Source: an uncultured Flavobacteriaceae bacterium (GTDB lineage Bacteria; Bacteroidota; Bacteroidia; Flavobacteriales; Flavobacteriaceae). Taken from it: a stretch of 51,338 nucleotides of DNA. Where the stretch lies: positions 1 through 51,338 of the forward strand of contig CALJFB010000039.1 in the NCBI GenBank assembly GCA_938073895.1, given 5' to 3'. The position numbers and the translations under genes are program-made. Shown piece by piece: positions 1 to 9,241 of this stretch (positions are counted from its first letter, which is position 1; every line of letters starts with the position of its first letter). The notes under the pieces were generated by a model, which was not told the DNA's origin, did not search any database, and saw nothing but the letters and a program-made list of their open reading frames with translations.

Positions 1-1
1 A

Positions 2-571
2 AACGGAAAATGGCTTCGCGAAGCTAATCGTGGACTAGAATTAGACGGAAAAACCGTAGGTTTAATTGGCTACGGAAATATGGGAAAAGCGTTTGCAAAA
101 AAACTTAGAGGTTTTGATGTAGAAGTACTTTGCTTCGATCTTAAACCAAATATTGGAGATGCTAATTGCAAACAAGTAAACCTAGAAGAACTTCAAGAAA
201 AAGCCGATGTTTTAAGTTTACACATACCGCAAACAGAATTAACCATAAATATGGTAAACCAAGACTTTATTAATAACTTTAAAAAACCATTTTGGTTAAT
301 AAATACAGCACGCGGAAAAAGTGTAATTACTAAAGATTTAGTAGTTGCCTTAAAAAGTAATAAAATTTTAGGTGCAGGATTAGATGTTTTAGAATACGAA
401 AAAGCATCGTTCGAAAACTTATTTACAAATAACAAGATACCAGAAGCTTTTCAATATTTAATAAATTCGGAAAACGTCTTATTATCGCCTCATGTGGCTG
501 GTTGGACTCTAGAAAGTAAAGAAAAACTTGCCCAAACTATTGTGGATAAAATTAAAGCAAACTTTTGTTAG
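2..571 (+). CDS. D-2-hydroxyacid dehydrogenase, 3' part (5' end outside window)
   Basis: The reading frame is open from base 2, so the gene begins upstream of the window; about 189 C-terminal residues are present. It belongs to the NAD-dependent D-isomer-specific 2-hydroxyacid dehydrogenases, which include phosphoglycerate dehydrogenase. The Rossmann motif GLIGYGNMG lies near fragment residues 20-28. The three catalytic positions are visible: Arg in NTARGK, Glu in DVLEYE and His in SPHVAGW. No ACT or other regulatory domain follows the catalytic His, as in short-form enzymes. Substrate cannot be fixed; serine biosynthesis (SerA-like) or a general 2-ketoacid reductase are both possible. An internal ATG at base 80 sits inside the nucleotide-binding fold and is not the start. 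Confidence 0.9.
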   Translation, partial: NGKWLREANRGLELDGKTVGLIGYGNMGKAFAKKLRGFDVEVLCFDLKPNIGDANCKQVNLEELQEKADVLSLHIPQTELTINMVNQDFINNFKKPFWLINTARGKSVITKDLVVALKSNKILGAGLDVLEYEKASFENLFTNNKIPEAFQYLINSENVLLSPHVAGWTLESKEKLAQTIVDKIKANFC

Positions 572-684
572 AACTAAATACAAACAACTTCTAGACTAAT
601 TATTTTTTTGTCATTTTACACAACCAACCAAAATACATTCTTAAAAAGAAGTCAAACATTTAAGTTTAAAAAATAATATCTAAC

Positions 685-1134
685 ATGAAAACCACATCTC
701 CAGAAGATTACATAAAAGATACACTAACAGAACGACACGTATTTTTAAATCAACTTAGAACAACTATAAAAACAAATCTTCCAAGCGGTTTTAAAGAATG
801 TATGCAATATGGAATGATAAGTTATGTTGTTCCTCTTAATACATATCCAGAAGGCTACCATTGTAATCCAGAAATGCCTTTACCATTTATGAGTTTTGCG
901 TCTCAGAAAAACTCAATTAACTTATATCATTCTGGTATTTACGCTATTCCAGAACTTCATGATTGGTTTATTACAGAATACCCAAAACATTGTAAGCGTA
1001 AATTAGATATGGGAAAAAGCTGTATTAGATTCAAAAAACAAGAAGAAATTCCTTTTGATTTAATTGCACAATTATGTCAAAAACTATCTGTTAAAGATTG
1101 GATTGATACGTACAAAAAAAGTCTAAAAAAATAA
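685..1134 (+). CDS. DUF1801 family protein
   Basis: This 149-residue soluble protein resembles the DUF1801 (YdhG-like) family: an N-terminal helix with the SPEDYI segment, a central GMISYVVP strand region, the SFASQKNSINLYHSG core, and a C-terminal MGKSCIRFKK segment before a basic tail. The biochemical role of the family is unknown. It is followed after 5 bases by a VOC-family gene, so the two are probably cotranscribed. The start is the first ATG in frame. Confidence 0.8.
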   Translation: MKTTSPEDYIKDTLTERHVFLNQLRTTIKTNLPSGFKECMQYGMISYVVPLNTYPEGYHCNPEMPLPFMSFASQKNSINLYHSGIYAIPELHDWFITEYPKHCKRKLDMGKSCIRFKKQEEIPFDLIAQLCQKLSVKDWIDTYKKSLKK

Positions 1135-1139
1135 TTATT

Positions 1140-1526
1140 ATGAAAAAGAGAGTTACAGGAATTGGCGGCATATTTTTTAAAACAGAAGATCCAGAAGCCT
1201 CAAGAGATTGGTATAGTAAACATTTAGGTTTTAATACAGACAATTATGGCTCGACCTTTTGGTGGAAAAATAAAGAAGACAAAGAATGCAGTACACAATG
1301 GAGTCCTTTTAAAAATGACACCACATATTTTGAGCCTTCAAAAAAAGAGTTTATGTTTAACTATAGAGTAGAAAACTTAGTAGAACTTTTAGAAACTTTA
1401 AAAAACGAAGGCGTAACTATTGTAGGTAAAATAGAAGAGTACGATTACGGTAAATTTGGTTGGATTTTAGACAACGAAGGCAATAAAATAGAGTTGTGGG
1501 AACCAAAAGACCAATTATTAAAATAA
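1140..1526 (+). CDS. VOC (glyoxalase/bleomycin-resistance) family protein
   Basis: At 128 residues this is a single-chain vicinal-oxygen-chelate protein. It starts with the typical first strand (ITGIGG-like, GGIFFKTEDPEASRDWYSKHLGF) and ends with the second-half signature (FGWILDNEGNKIELWEP), where the Glu of IELWEP is the usual metal-ligand position. Known family activities range from lactoylglutathione lyase to ring-cleaving dioxygenase or antibiotic sequestration; the sequence does not say which. It lies 5 bases after the DUF1801 gene on the same strand. Confidence 0.85.
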   Translation: MKKRVTGIGGIFFKTEDPEASRDWYSKHLGFNTDNYGSTFWWKNKEDKECSTQWSPFKNDTTYFEPSKKEFMFNYRVENLVELLETLKNEGVTIVGKIEEYDYGKFGWILDNEGNKIELWEPKDQLLK

Positions 1527-1655
1527 AACATTTACACTACTTAAAATAGATATATAAAACTAAGAAAATAGAGTTGGCAATCCATTCTGTAAGTTTAAAC
1601 TCTTATATCAACTTCTTGTTAGTTTCGTTAAATTTAAGCGCCTATTTTATTTACT

Positions 1656-2690
1656 CTAATTTGGATAGTAATTATTTGGTAGCATGGTAGATAATCTACT
1701 ATTTCCAAATCTACCTCCAAAAATAATTTTATCTACCGGAGAATGAATTCCATAATCGTCTATAGTAAATGTTTTATCGTCATCTTGTATCAATAAAAAC
1801 GACTGTTCAAAATCTTTAAACCTTACTATAATTTTACTCTTGTAAAGCAAATTTACTTTAATTACACTTTCTTTTTTAGAGACCTTAACAAGATGTTTTA
1901 CATCTGTATTATAAAACAATTTAGATGTATTAGAAGTAGATTTAATAAAAAATTTAAAGTGAGCTTCTTTGGTCTTATTCTTAGCTAATACCCGCATAAA
2001 ATGAAGCAAAGAGCCAAAATAGCTTTTTTGTCTAGCTTTAATATATTTAGATTTTGTTCTTTTTAAATTTAATTCTTCAAATCGTGTTGTTCCTGAATAG
2101 AAAACAGATTCTACCTTTTTTAAACAATTAATACAATTAGAAAAAGTAACTTCAAAATCAATTAAATCGTAATAAATCTTATAACCTAAAGCTTTATTAA
2201 CGACAATAATAGGTTCTGTAGCTGTGGCATACAACTGTTTTTTATGTTTGTTATAAACCAACTTAATTGCCTTTTCGTTTTCAATCTTACATTGTAAAGT
2301 TGCTTTATTAAAACCTAAAAATTGATCTTTAAAAACTCTTAGTTTCTTTTTTCTTGACCAATTATCAAATAAAACAACTTCTCCCAAAGCGGTTTGTTTC
2401 TCAACTAGGTTATAAATTGTATTGTCCTTAAAAGCATCAGTATTAATTATTATGGATTCGTATCCTATAAAACTTATAACTAATAAACTATTAGTGCTTT
2501 TATTATCTTTTAAATTAATAGTAAAAAAACCGTTACTATTAGTTGTGGTGCCAATTGTAGTACCATCAAAATATACAGATACAGATTCTATTGGTTGCTT
2601 GGTAAACGTATCTAAAACTTGACCTGAGTAGTTTTGCGAAAAAAGTAATTCGCATAAAAAAAGAAATATAACAGTAACTTTAATCCTCAC
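1656..2690 (-). CDS. Carboxypeptidase-regulatory-like domain protein, exported
   Basis: The 344-residue protein has a signal peptide (roughly residues 1-18, ending LLFSQ) followed by a CarboxypepD_reg-like beta-sandwich at about residues 20-100 (SGQVLDTFTKQPIESVSVYF, then a SNGFF turn and SFIGYES). This domain is frequent at the N-terminus of Bacteroidota surface and TonB-linked proteins. The remaining 240 residues are Lys/Phe-rich and not recognised; no barrel or plug domain is evident. Its start overlaps the end of the upstream acyltransferase gene by 11 bases, so it is probably the last gene of that operon. A periplasmic or outer-membrane-associated role is inferred only. Confidence 0.75.
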   Translation of the reverse strand: MRIKVTVIFLFLCELLFSQNYSGQVLDTFTKQPIESVSVYFDGTTIGTTTNSNGFFTINLKDNKSTNSLLVISFIGYESIIINTDAFKDNTIYNLVEKQTALGEVVLFDNWSRKKKLRVFKDQFLGFNKATLQCKIENEKAIKLVYNKHKKQLYATATEPIIVVNKALGYKIYYDLIDFEVTFSNCINCLKKVESVFYSGTTRFEELNLKRTKSKYIKARQKSYFGSLLHFMRVLAKNKTKEAHFKFFIKSTSNTSKLFYNTDVKHLVKVSKKESVIKVNLLYKSKIIVRFKDFEQSFLLIQDDDKTFTIDDYGIHSPVDKIIFGGRFGNSRLSTMLPNNYYPN

Positions 2691-4491
2691 TTTGACTTGA
2701 GAATTTGCGCTCTAATTCTTCTTGAAACTCTTCCATAACTGGTCTAACTGTACTTTCTGGCAAATCTGTAATTTTAATATACATTAGGCCATCTACAGCA
2801 TTATTAAATAATGGATCTACATTAAAACCAACTAATCTACAATTTTGCTTTATGTATTTTTTAAGTAGTACGGGTAAACGTAAAACACCTGGCTCAATTT
2901 CGTCTATAATCTTATCAAATTTATTTAAATCGGCTTCTGTAGCATCAAAAACAAAGTCTTTATCTGCGTCGTTAAGTTTTACTTTAAATTCCTTCTTAGG
3001 ATGCACGTATTGTGCTATATATGGATCGTAATAATGAGATTTCATAAATTCAATCATTAACGACTTAGAGAAGTTAGAGAATTGATTACTTATGCTAACG
3101 CCACCAATTAAATATTTATGTTCTGGATGGCGTAAAGTGGTGTGTACAATTCCTTTCCATAATAAAAATAATGGCATAGGTTTTTGCTGATATTCTTTTA
3201 TAATAAACGCACGACCAAGTTCTAAAGACTCACTCATCATTTTATATAATTCGGGCTCAAACCTAAATAAATCCTGAAGATAAAAACCATCTATTCCAAA
3301 ACGCTTAAATATATGAGAACCTAATCCCATTCTGTATGCTCCGGCAAGTTTATTGGTAACATTGTCCCATAAAAACATGTGATGGTAATACGTATCAAAC
3401 TTGTCTAAATCTATGGCTTCGTTAGTTCCTTCTCCTACTTCACGAAAAGTAATTTCTCTTAAACGACCAATTTCATGTAAGATATTAGGTATGTCTTCAG
3501 CTGCGGCTAAATAAACATCGTAATTTTTACTTGTTAATAACTTACAATCTTTTTCTTTTAGGGCTTCAACCTCGCTAATCATATCTTCAGTGTTAACTGG
3601 AGTTACAATCTTTTTTGGTGCTTTTATTGTTTTTAAACTTTGAGATAATGTCGAAATTATTTTCTCTTTTGGCTCAAAAGAATTGGATAACATATATGTT
3701 TTTTTACGCAAGAATTCTGTAAAAGTAGCTAAAGTACTATGCTCTTCTTGGTCTTTTATAGAAATAGGTTTTCCTATTCTAACTTTAATAACACGTCTTT
3801 TTTGTGTAAGAACTTCCGATGGTATTTTGGCAGTTCTAAAAATATCGCTAATCTTAGATAATTTATAAAATAAAGAACTGTTTTTTGCATGGAAATAAAT
3901 AGGTACAACAGGAACTTTAGCTCTTTGAATTAGTTTCATTGCAGATTCTTCCCAAGGCTTATCTACAACTAATTTGCCATCGCGATAAGTTGAGACTTCA
4001 CCTGCTGGAAAAACGCCTAATGGATGTCCATTACGCAAATGCATTATCGAATTTTTAAAACCTGCAAGACTTGATTTTGCATCCTTATGGTCTTCAAAAG
4101 GATTTACTGGCATTATAAAAGGTTTTAAAGGCTCTATTCTTTGTAGTAAAAAATTAGCAATTATTTTAAAATCTTTGCGCTGTTCTAGCATTAATTTTAA
4201 TAACAATATACCATCAATTCCTCCTAATGGATGATTGGAAATAGTAATATAAGCGCCATCTTTTGGCAATCGTTTTAAATCTTCTTCTGGAATTTCAAAT
4301 TTAATTTCGAATTCGTCTAGTAAACCATTTAAAAAAGGAACTTCTTTTAAATGCTTATGCTTATTATAGACTTTATTTATCGTAGATATTTTTAAGAGTT
4401 TCATAAGTAACCAACCCAAAAACGTACCTATAAATCCGTATTTACTTAGATTTATGGCGTTGGCTACTTCTTTAGCAGTTACTAATCCCAT
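2680..4491 (-). CDS. olsF: OlsF-like bifunctional acyltransferase (ornithine lipid synthesis)
   Basis: The 603-residue protein fuses two acyltransferase domains. Residues about 1-280 form a PlsC/lysophospholipid acyltransferase-like domain with the HxxxxD motif in NHPLGGID (86-93) and a GVFPAGEVS substrate motif. Residues about 320-570 resemble the OlsB/hemolysin-type GNAT-fold N-acyltransferase (ELGRAFI, KYLIGGVSIS segments). In Serratia and Flavobacterium, OlsF enzymes of this architecture make ornithine lipids: the C-terminal part N-acylates ornithine and the N-terminal part adds the second acyl chain. It would act at the inner membrane. It lies 7 bases downstream of an aspartate kinase gene and overlaps the next gene by 11 bases. 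A different amino-acid head group is possible. Confidence 0.8.
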   Translation of the reverse strand: MGLVTAKEVANAINLSKYGFIGTFLGWLLMKLLKISTINKVYNKHKHLKEVPFLNGLLDEFEIKFEIPEEDLKRLPKDGAYITISNHPLGGIDGILLLKLMLEQRKDFKIIANFLLQRIEPLKPFIMPVNPFEDHKDAKSSLAGFKNSIMHLRNGHPLGVFPAGEVSTYRDGKLVVDKPWEESAMKLIQRAKVPVVPIYFHAKNSSLFYKLSKISDIFRTAKIPSEVLTQKRRVIKVRIGKPISIKDQEEHSTLATFTEFLRKKTYMLSNSFEPKEKIISTLSQSLKTIKAPKKIVTPVNTEDMISEVEALKEKDCKLLTSKNYDVYLAAAEDIPNILHEIGRLREITFREVGEGTNEAIDLDKFDTYYHHMFLWDNVTNKLAGAYRMGLGSHIFKRFGIDGFYLQDLFRFEPELYKMMSESLELGRAFIIKEYQQKPMPLFLLWKGIVHTTLRHPEHKYLIGGVSISNQFSNFSKSLMIEFMKSHYYDPYIAQYVHPKKEFKVKLNDADKDFVFDATEADLNKFDKIIDEIEPGVLRLPVLLKKYIKQNCRLVGFNVDPLFNNAVDGLMYIKITDLPESTVRPVMEEFQEELERKFSSQSED

Positions 4492-4498
4492 TGGTTTA

Positions 4499-5749
4499 TT
4501 ATTTGGTCACAATTTGAATGGTTTCTTGAAACTGCTGCTTCAATAAAACCGTTTTATTTAATTCTAATTCTGTTACAACTTGATCATTAAAATGACGAAT
4601 TGTATACAAGTTAACATTTTGTTGGCAAGTTACTTTAAATTTGGCTTTTAAATGCAATAATAAGGCCTCTAGATTATTAAAAGTATTCTCTACACAAACC
4701 GAAAAACTAATTGCAGAATTCTGAATAACATCAATTTTCATTTTATACTTAGCTAATAACGTAAAAATTTCGCTAATATTTTCTTCTACAGCATAAGAAA
4801 AATCTAATGTAGATAGAGATATTAAAATTTGATTACGCTTTAATATAAAACAAGGCATTAGCGGATAAATACCTTTAATTTTATTTACAACTGTACCATT
4901 ATTTTCTGGATTTAAAAAAGACTTTACATGGAGTGGGATTTCTTTTTGTTGTAATGGTTGCAGCGTTTTAGGATGGATTACAGATGCACCATAAAAAGCT
5001 AATTCTATTGCTTCTGTGTAAGAAATGTTTTCCAACAACTTAGTGTCTTCAAAATATCTTGGATCTGCATTTAAAACACCAGGAACATCTTTCCAAATAG
5101 TAACACTTTCTGCATTTAAAGCATAAGCAAAAACTGCTGCAGTATAATCGCTTCCTTCTCTACCTAAAGTTGTGGTAAAATTATTAGCATCGCTTGCTAA
5201 GAAACCTTGTGTTACATACAAAGTGTTTTTAGAAACTGCTTGCTTAATTTCTTGCTGTGTTTGTTCCCAATTTACGTTTCCTTTTCTAAAATAACTGTCT
5301 GTTTTAATAAGTGGTCTTACATCTAACCACGTATTTTCTAGACCTATATTATTTAAATAGGCACTAATTATTATTGTAGATAAAAGTTCTCCAAAACCAA
5401 TTACTTGATCATAAACAAAATTATAGTCGGGAGATTTATTAGTCTTCAAAAATAATTGTAGGTCTTCCAGACAAATTTTTATGGTACTAAAAACTGGGTG
5501 AGTTTCTGTTTTAAAAAGCTCTAAACAAATAGCTTTGTGATATTTTTCGACTTCAAAAATAGAAGTCAACAACTCACTTTTATTATTAAAATAACAATCT
5601 ATAACATGCTCTAAAGCATTAGTAGTTTTACCCATTGCAGAAACCACTATTAATGTATTTTTATGTCCTGTAAAATTTAAAACTTTTACTACATTTTTAA
5701 CACCATTAGCATCTTTTACAGAAGCTCCACCAAATTTAAAAACTCTCAT
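4499..5749 (-). CDS. lysC: Aspartate kinase (monofunctional)
   Basis: The enzyme phosphorylates aspartate, the first step to lysine (via diaminopimelate), threonine and methionine. The KFGGAS nucleotide-binding signature is at residues 5-10; the TTLGREGSDYTAAV segment (near residues 192-205) is the conserved amino-acid-kinase core; WKDVPGV and the ASVIHPKTL segment follow. Residues about 300-416 form the ACT-type regulatory region, so feedback inhibition is likely. At 416 residues it is slightly shorter than the usual 440-450 residue monofunctional forms. It follows the acetyltransferase gene by one base and precedes the OlsF-like gene by 7 bases, all on the minus strand. Confidence 0.93.
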   Translation of the reverse strand: MRVFKFGGASVKDANGVKNVVKVLNFTGHKNTLIVVSAMGKTTNALEHVIDCYFNNKSELLTSIFEVEKYHKAICLELFKTETHPVFSTIKICLEDLQLFLKTNKSPDYNFVYDQVIGFGELLSTIIISAYLNNIGLENTWLDVRPLIKTDSYFRKGNVNWEQTQQEIKQAVSKNTLYVTQGFLASDANNFTTTLGREGSDYTAAVFAYALNAESVTIWKDVPGVLNADPRYFEDTKLLENISYTEAIELAFYGASVIHPKTLQPLQQKEIPLHVKSFLNPENNGTVVNKIKGIYPLMPCFILKRNQILISLSTLDFSYAVEENISEIFTLLAKYKMKIDVIQNSAISFSVCVENTFNNLEALLLHLKAKFKVTCQQNVNLYTIRHFNDQVVTELELNKTVLLKQQFQETIQIVTK

Positions 5750-5750
5750 A

Positions 5751-6230
5751 TTATAGCTTTTCTAAATAGTTTTGAATACTATTTTCATCCATTTGTACTA
5801 AATGCCAATCTCTTAAAATTGTAGCACCTTTATTTTCGTAAAAATTAATTGCTGGAGTGTTCCAGTCTAAAACTTCCCAACTTATACGCCTAACCTTTAG
5901 AGATGCTCCAAGTTTAATAACTTGGTCTAATAATTTGGAACCTAAACCAGAACCTCTAAACGCTTCTTTTACAACTAAATCTTCTAAATGTAGTGTTTTT
6001 CCTTTCCAAGTAGAATATCTAATATAAGTTAAGGCAATGCCAATAATTGTATCTTTATGAGTTGCTACGAAGCAATTAAAAATGGGATGATTTCCAAATC
6101 CTTCGCGCTCTAATTCCTCTACAGAAATTAAAACGGCATTTGGTTCCTTCTCAAACTCAGCTAATTCCTGAATTAAATCTAAAACTTGGGGCATATCTTT
6201 TTTGGTTGCCAATCTAATTTTAAAGTCCAT
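5751..6230 (-). CDS. GNAT family N-acetyltransferase
   Basis: This 159-residue protein has the compact GNAT fold. The acetyl-CoA pyrophosphate loop is visible as FRGSGLGSKLL near residues 92-102, preceded by the HLEDLVV strand and followed by WNTPAINFYENKGA near the C-terminus. The overall layout matches the diamine (spermidine/spermine-like) acetyltransferase branch, but the substrate is unknown. It is the first gene of a tightly packed minus-strand run (acetyltransferase, aspartate kinase, OlsF-like, exported protein). A good -7 element lies just upstream. Confidence 0.88.
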   Translation of the reverse strand: MDFKIRLATKKDMPQVLDLIQELAEFEKEPNAVLISVEELEREGFGNHPIFNCFVATHKDTIIGIALTYIRYSTWKGKTLHLEDLVVKEAFRGSGLGSKLLDQVIKLGASLKVRRISWEVLDWNTPAINFYENKGATILRDWHLVQMDENSIQNYLEKL

Positions 6231-6248
6231 ATTAACTGCTTAATTTAT

Positions 6249-6256
6249 CAAATATA
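6249..6256 (-). promoter_or_regulatory. Promoter -7 element of the acetyltransferase-lysC-olsF operon
   Basis: On the minus strand this reads TATATTTG, an exact match to the Bacteroidota -7 consensus TAnnTTTG, 18 bases before the acetyltransferase ATG. No clear TTG -33 box was found at the expected distance. It faces away from the fbp promoter, making 6231-6348 a divergent promoter region. Confidence 0.55.
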
Positions 6257-6302
6257 ATTTAAAGTTAGTGTTTCTTCATTAGAATATTTCACGAAAACGT
6301 TA

Positions 6303-6330
6303 TTGCAAGTGAAAATTTATGCGATATTTG
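6303..6330 (+). promoter_or_regulatory. fbp promoter
   Basis: TTG at 6303-6305 and GATATTTG at 6323-6330 (7 of 8 matches to TAnnTTTG) are separated by 17 bases, within the range known for flavobacterial promoters. Because the -7 box lies downstream of the ATG at 6319, it argues that translation starts at the ATG at 6349. Confidence 0.5.
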
Positions 6331-6348
6331 TATCAAAATTTAATAAGT

Positions 6349-7344
6349 ATGACTTCTACTCCAAAAACCTTAGGTGAATTTATTATAGAAAATCAATCGT
6401 CTTTTAAATATACCTCAGGAGAATTATCTCGTTTAATTAATTCAATTCGTTTAGCTGCAAAAGTAGTAAATCACGAAGTTAATAAAGCTGGATTAGTAGA
6501 CATAATAGGAAATGCAGGAGATACTAATATTCAAGGTGAAGACCAACAAAAACTAGATGTTTATGCTAACAATAAATTTATACAGACCTTAACAAAACGA
6601 AATATTGTTTGTGGAATTGCTAGTGAAGAAGAAGATGATTTTATTTCTATAAACAGCCAAGATACCAATAACCAAAATAAATATGTTGTTTTAATAGATC
6701 CTTTAGATGGCTCTAGTAATATTGATGTTAATGTATCTGTTGGAACCATATTTTCTATTTACAGACGTGTTACACCTGTTGGAACTCCAGTAACTATTGA
6801 AGATTTTTTACAAAAAGGTAGCGATCAAGTTGCTGCTGGCTATGTTGTTTACGGTACGTCTACAATGCTAGTTTATACTACTGGTCATGGTGTAAATGGC
6901 TTTACACTAAACCCAGCAATTGGAACATTTTACTTGTCGCATCCAAATATGACATTTCCAGAGAATGGAAATATTTACTCTGTAAACGAAGGAAATTATA
7001 TTCATTTCCCTCAAGGTGTTAAAAATTACATTAAATATTGTCAAGAAGAAGAAGGCGATAGACCATATACTTCTAGATATATTGGTAGTTTAGTATCTGA
7101 TTTTCATAGAAACATGATAAAAGGTGGTATTTATTTCTATCCGCAAACATCAAAAGATAAAAACGGAAAACTACGCTTACTTTACGAATGTAACCCAATG
7201 GCATTTATTGCAGAACAAGCAAATGGAAAAGCTAGTGATGGGAAAAATAGAATTATGGATATTAAACCTACAGAATTACACGAACGCGTCCCTTTTTTCT
7301 GTGGTAGTAAAAACATGGTAGAAAAAGCAGAAACATTTATGTAA
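6349..7344 (+). CDS. fbp: Class I fructose-1,6-bisphosphatase
   Basis: Hydrolyses fructose 1,6-bisphosphate to fructose 6-phosphate in gluconeogenesis (cytosol, Mg-dependent). The metal-binding signature [10 protein letters not shown] and the upstream SEEE acidic cluster are present. ARYIGS-like ([14 protein letters not shown]), GGIYFYP and the C-terminal [18 protein letters not shown] segments are the standard class I sugar-phosphate and active-site blocks. I start it at 6349 ([11 protein letters not shown], 331 residues), the usual family N-terminus, instead of the ATG at 6319, which precedes the likely -7 box. It heads the rightward arm of a divergent region, and dxs follows after 77 bases with its own promoter. 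Confidence 0.95.
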   Translation: MTSTPKTLGEFIIENQSSFKYTSGELSRLINSIRLAAKVVNHEVNKAGLVDIIGNAGDTNIQGEDQQKLDVYANNKFIQTLTKRNIVCGIASEEEDDFISINSQDTNNQNKYVVLIDPLDGSSNIDVNVSVGTIFSIYRRVTPVGTPVTIEDFLQKGSDQVAAGYVVYGTSTMLVYTTGHGVNGFTLNPAIGTFYLSHPNMTFPENGNIYSVNEGNYIHFPQGVKNYIKYCQEEEGDRPYTSRYIGSLVSDFHRNMIKGGIYFYPQTSKDKNGKLRLLYECNPMAFIAEQANGKASDGKNRIMDIKPTELHERVPFFCGSKNMVEKAETFM

Positions 7345-7395
7345 AAATAGAGTTATAATAAAATCTTATCTATAACATATCAAATGATTTTTAGT

Positions 7396-7403
7396 TAATT
7401 TTG
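7396..7403 (+). promoter_or_regulatory. dxs promoter -7 element
   Basis: TAATTTTG matches TAnnTTTG exactly and ends 18 bases before the ATG at 7422. No convincing -33 box is seen. It overlaps the alternative TTG codon at 7401, which therefore is unlikely to be the start of dxs. Confidence 0.5.
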
Positions 7404-7421
7404 CTTAATATTATTAGCGAA

Positions 7422-9188
7422 ATGAAATACAATGTCTTAAATAAAGTTGATTATCCTAGAGAATTAAAACAATTAAGTTTTCTGGAACTTAAGTTACTTT
7501 CTAAAGAATTAAGGCATTTTATTATAAATATAGTTGCAACTAAAGCCGGACATTTAGGTTCTAGCTTAGGTGTAATAGAACTTACTATTGCACTACATTA
7601 CGTTTATAACACGCCAACAGATTTACTTTTATGGGATGTTGGACACCAAGCTTACGGACATAAAATTTTAACAGGAAGGAAAAGTGTTTTTGATACCAAT
7701 AGACAGTTTGGTGGAATTAGTGGATTTCCAAAAATAAGCGAATCCGAATACGATACTTTTGGAACCGGACATTCATCAACATCAATTTCCGCCATATTAG
7801 GAATGGCAATAGCATCAAAAATAAATAAAGAACATAAAGAACATATTGCCATAATTGGAGATGCATCTATAGCTAGCGGAATGGCTTTTGAAGCTTTAAA
7901 TCATGCTGGAGCAACAAATAACAATATTACAGTTATTCTAAATGACAATACTATTGGTATTGACCCAAGTGTTGGTGCATTAAAAGAATACCTAACTAAT
8001 GTAAAAAATAAATCCTCTGAAAGAGATAATATTTTTGAAGCCTTAAATTTTAAATATTTTGGCCCAATTGATGGCCACAATTTAGAACTAATAATATCCA
8101 CTTTAGAAGAACTTAAAAAAGTTGAAGGACCAAAATTTCTTCATATAGTCACTACAAAAGGAAAAGGTTTAAAACAAGCCGAAGAAAATCAAATTACATA
8201 TCATGCTCCAGGAAAATTTAACCCAAAAACTGGCGATTTAAATAAGAGCGCTAAAGATAAATTACCACCAAAATTTCAAGATGTATTTGGATTTACTCTT
8301 TTAGAATTAGCAAAAAATAACCCTAAAATTGTTGGTATAACTCCAGCTATGCCAACTGGAAGCTCATTAAAATATATGATGACTGCTTTTCCAAATCGAG
8401 CTTTTGATGTTGGAATTGCAGAACAACATGCAGTAACTTTAGCTGCAGGAATGGCAACACAAGGTTTAATACCATTTTGCACCATTTACTCTACGTTCTT
8501 ACAACGTGCTTACGATCAAATTATTCACGATGTTGCTTTACAAAATTTACCTGTAATTTTCTGTATTGATCGTGCAGGTTTAGTGGGTGAAGATGGACCA
8601 ACTCATCATGGTACTTTTGACTTAAGTTACCTAAATTGTATTCCTAACTTAATAATATTTGCGCCTAGAAACGAGATTGAACTAAGAAACATACTTTACA
8701 CTGCACAATTAGGATTAAATCAACCAATTGCAATTCGTTATCCAAGAGGTCGAGGACAAATATTAGATTGGAAACAACCATTTAAAGCTCTTAAAATTGG
8801 AAAGTCAGAACAATTAAAAAACGGATCAAACCTGGCTATCCTATCTATTGGCACAATTGCTACAAATGTTGAAAATGCATTAAATTTAATAGATAACGCA
8901 TCTGAAATTGCTCATTTTGATATAAAATTTATAAAACCTTTAGATATAGAGTTACTTCATTCTATATTTAAAAAATTTAAAACCATACTTACAATTGAAG
9001 ATAACGCCATAATTGGAGGTTTAGCGAGTGTAGTTTCAGTATTTGCTACAACGTATAATTATAAAAATAAAATTGAATCTTTAGGTATTCCTGATGAGTT
9101 TATAACGCATGGTACCACAGAAGAATTGCAAGACAAATTAGATCTTTCTCACTACAAAATAGCTGATAAAATAAAATCATTAAACTAA
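7422..9188 (+). CDS. dxs: 1-deoxy-D-xylulose-5-phosphate synthase
   Basis: Condenses pyruvate and glyceraldehyde 3-phosphate to DXP using thiamine diphosphate, the entry step of the MEP isoprenoid pathway, also feeding thiamine and pyridoxal synthesis. Seen: TKAGHLGSSLG and WDVGHQAYGHKILTGR in the N-terminal ThDP domain, the ThDP motif starting IGDASIASGMAFEALNHAG and ending NDN, the transketolase pyrimidine domain motif DVGIAEQHAVTLAAGMA (catalytic Glu), DRAGLVGEDGPTHHG, and a C-terminal transketolase domain. From ATG 7422 it has 588 residues, a little shorter than E. coli Dxs (620). A TTG 21 bases upstream is in frame but overlaps the -7 promoter element. Confidence 0.96.
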   Translation: MKYNVLNKVDYPRELKQLSFLELKLLSKELRHFIINIVATKAGHLGSSLGVIELTIALHYVYNTPTDLLLWDVGHQAYGHKILTGRKSVFDTNRQFGGISGFPKISESEYDTFGTGHSSTSISAILGMAIASKINKEHKEHIAIIGDASIASGMAFEALNHAGATNNNITVILNDNTIGIDPSVGALKEYLTNVKNKSSERDNIFEALNFKYFGPIDGHNLELIISTLEELKKVEGPKFLHIVTTKGKGLKQAEENQITYHAPGKFNPKTGDLNKSAKDKLPPKFQDVFGFTLLELAKNNPKIVGITPAMPTGSSLKYMMTAFPNRAFDVGIAEQHAVTLAAGMATQGLIPFCTIYSTFLQRAYDQIIHDVALQNLPVIFCIDRAGLVGEDGPTHHGTFDLSYLNCIPNLIIFAPRNEIELRNILYTAQLGLNQPIAIRYPRGRGQILDWKQPFKALKIGKSEQLKNGSNLAILSIGTIATNVENALNLIDNASEIAHFDIKFIKPLDIELLHSIFKKFKTILTIEDNAIIGGLASVVSVFATTYNYKNKIESLGIPDEFITHGTTEELQDKLDLSHYKIADKIKSLN

Positions 9189-9224
9189 AAAAAGCGTTTC
9201 AAATAATTGAAACGCTTTTTTTTA
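9188..9224. terminator. Bidirectional terminator between dxs and the M36 protease gene
   Basis: A perfect stem of AAAAAAGCGTTTCA (9188-9201) and TGAAACGCTTTTTT with a six-base loop is flanked by A and T runs on both sides. It can therefore terminate both convergent genes. Confidence 0.85.
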
Positions 9225-9241
9225 CAAACTTATTAATGTGA

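Noticed and set aside
6319..6348. Upstream ATG for fbp
   Set aside because: The likely -7 promoter box lies between this ATG and the next, and the family N-terminus begins at 6349.
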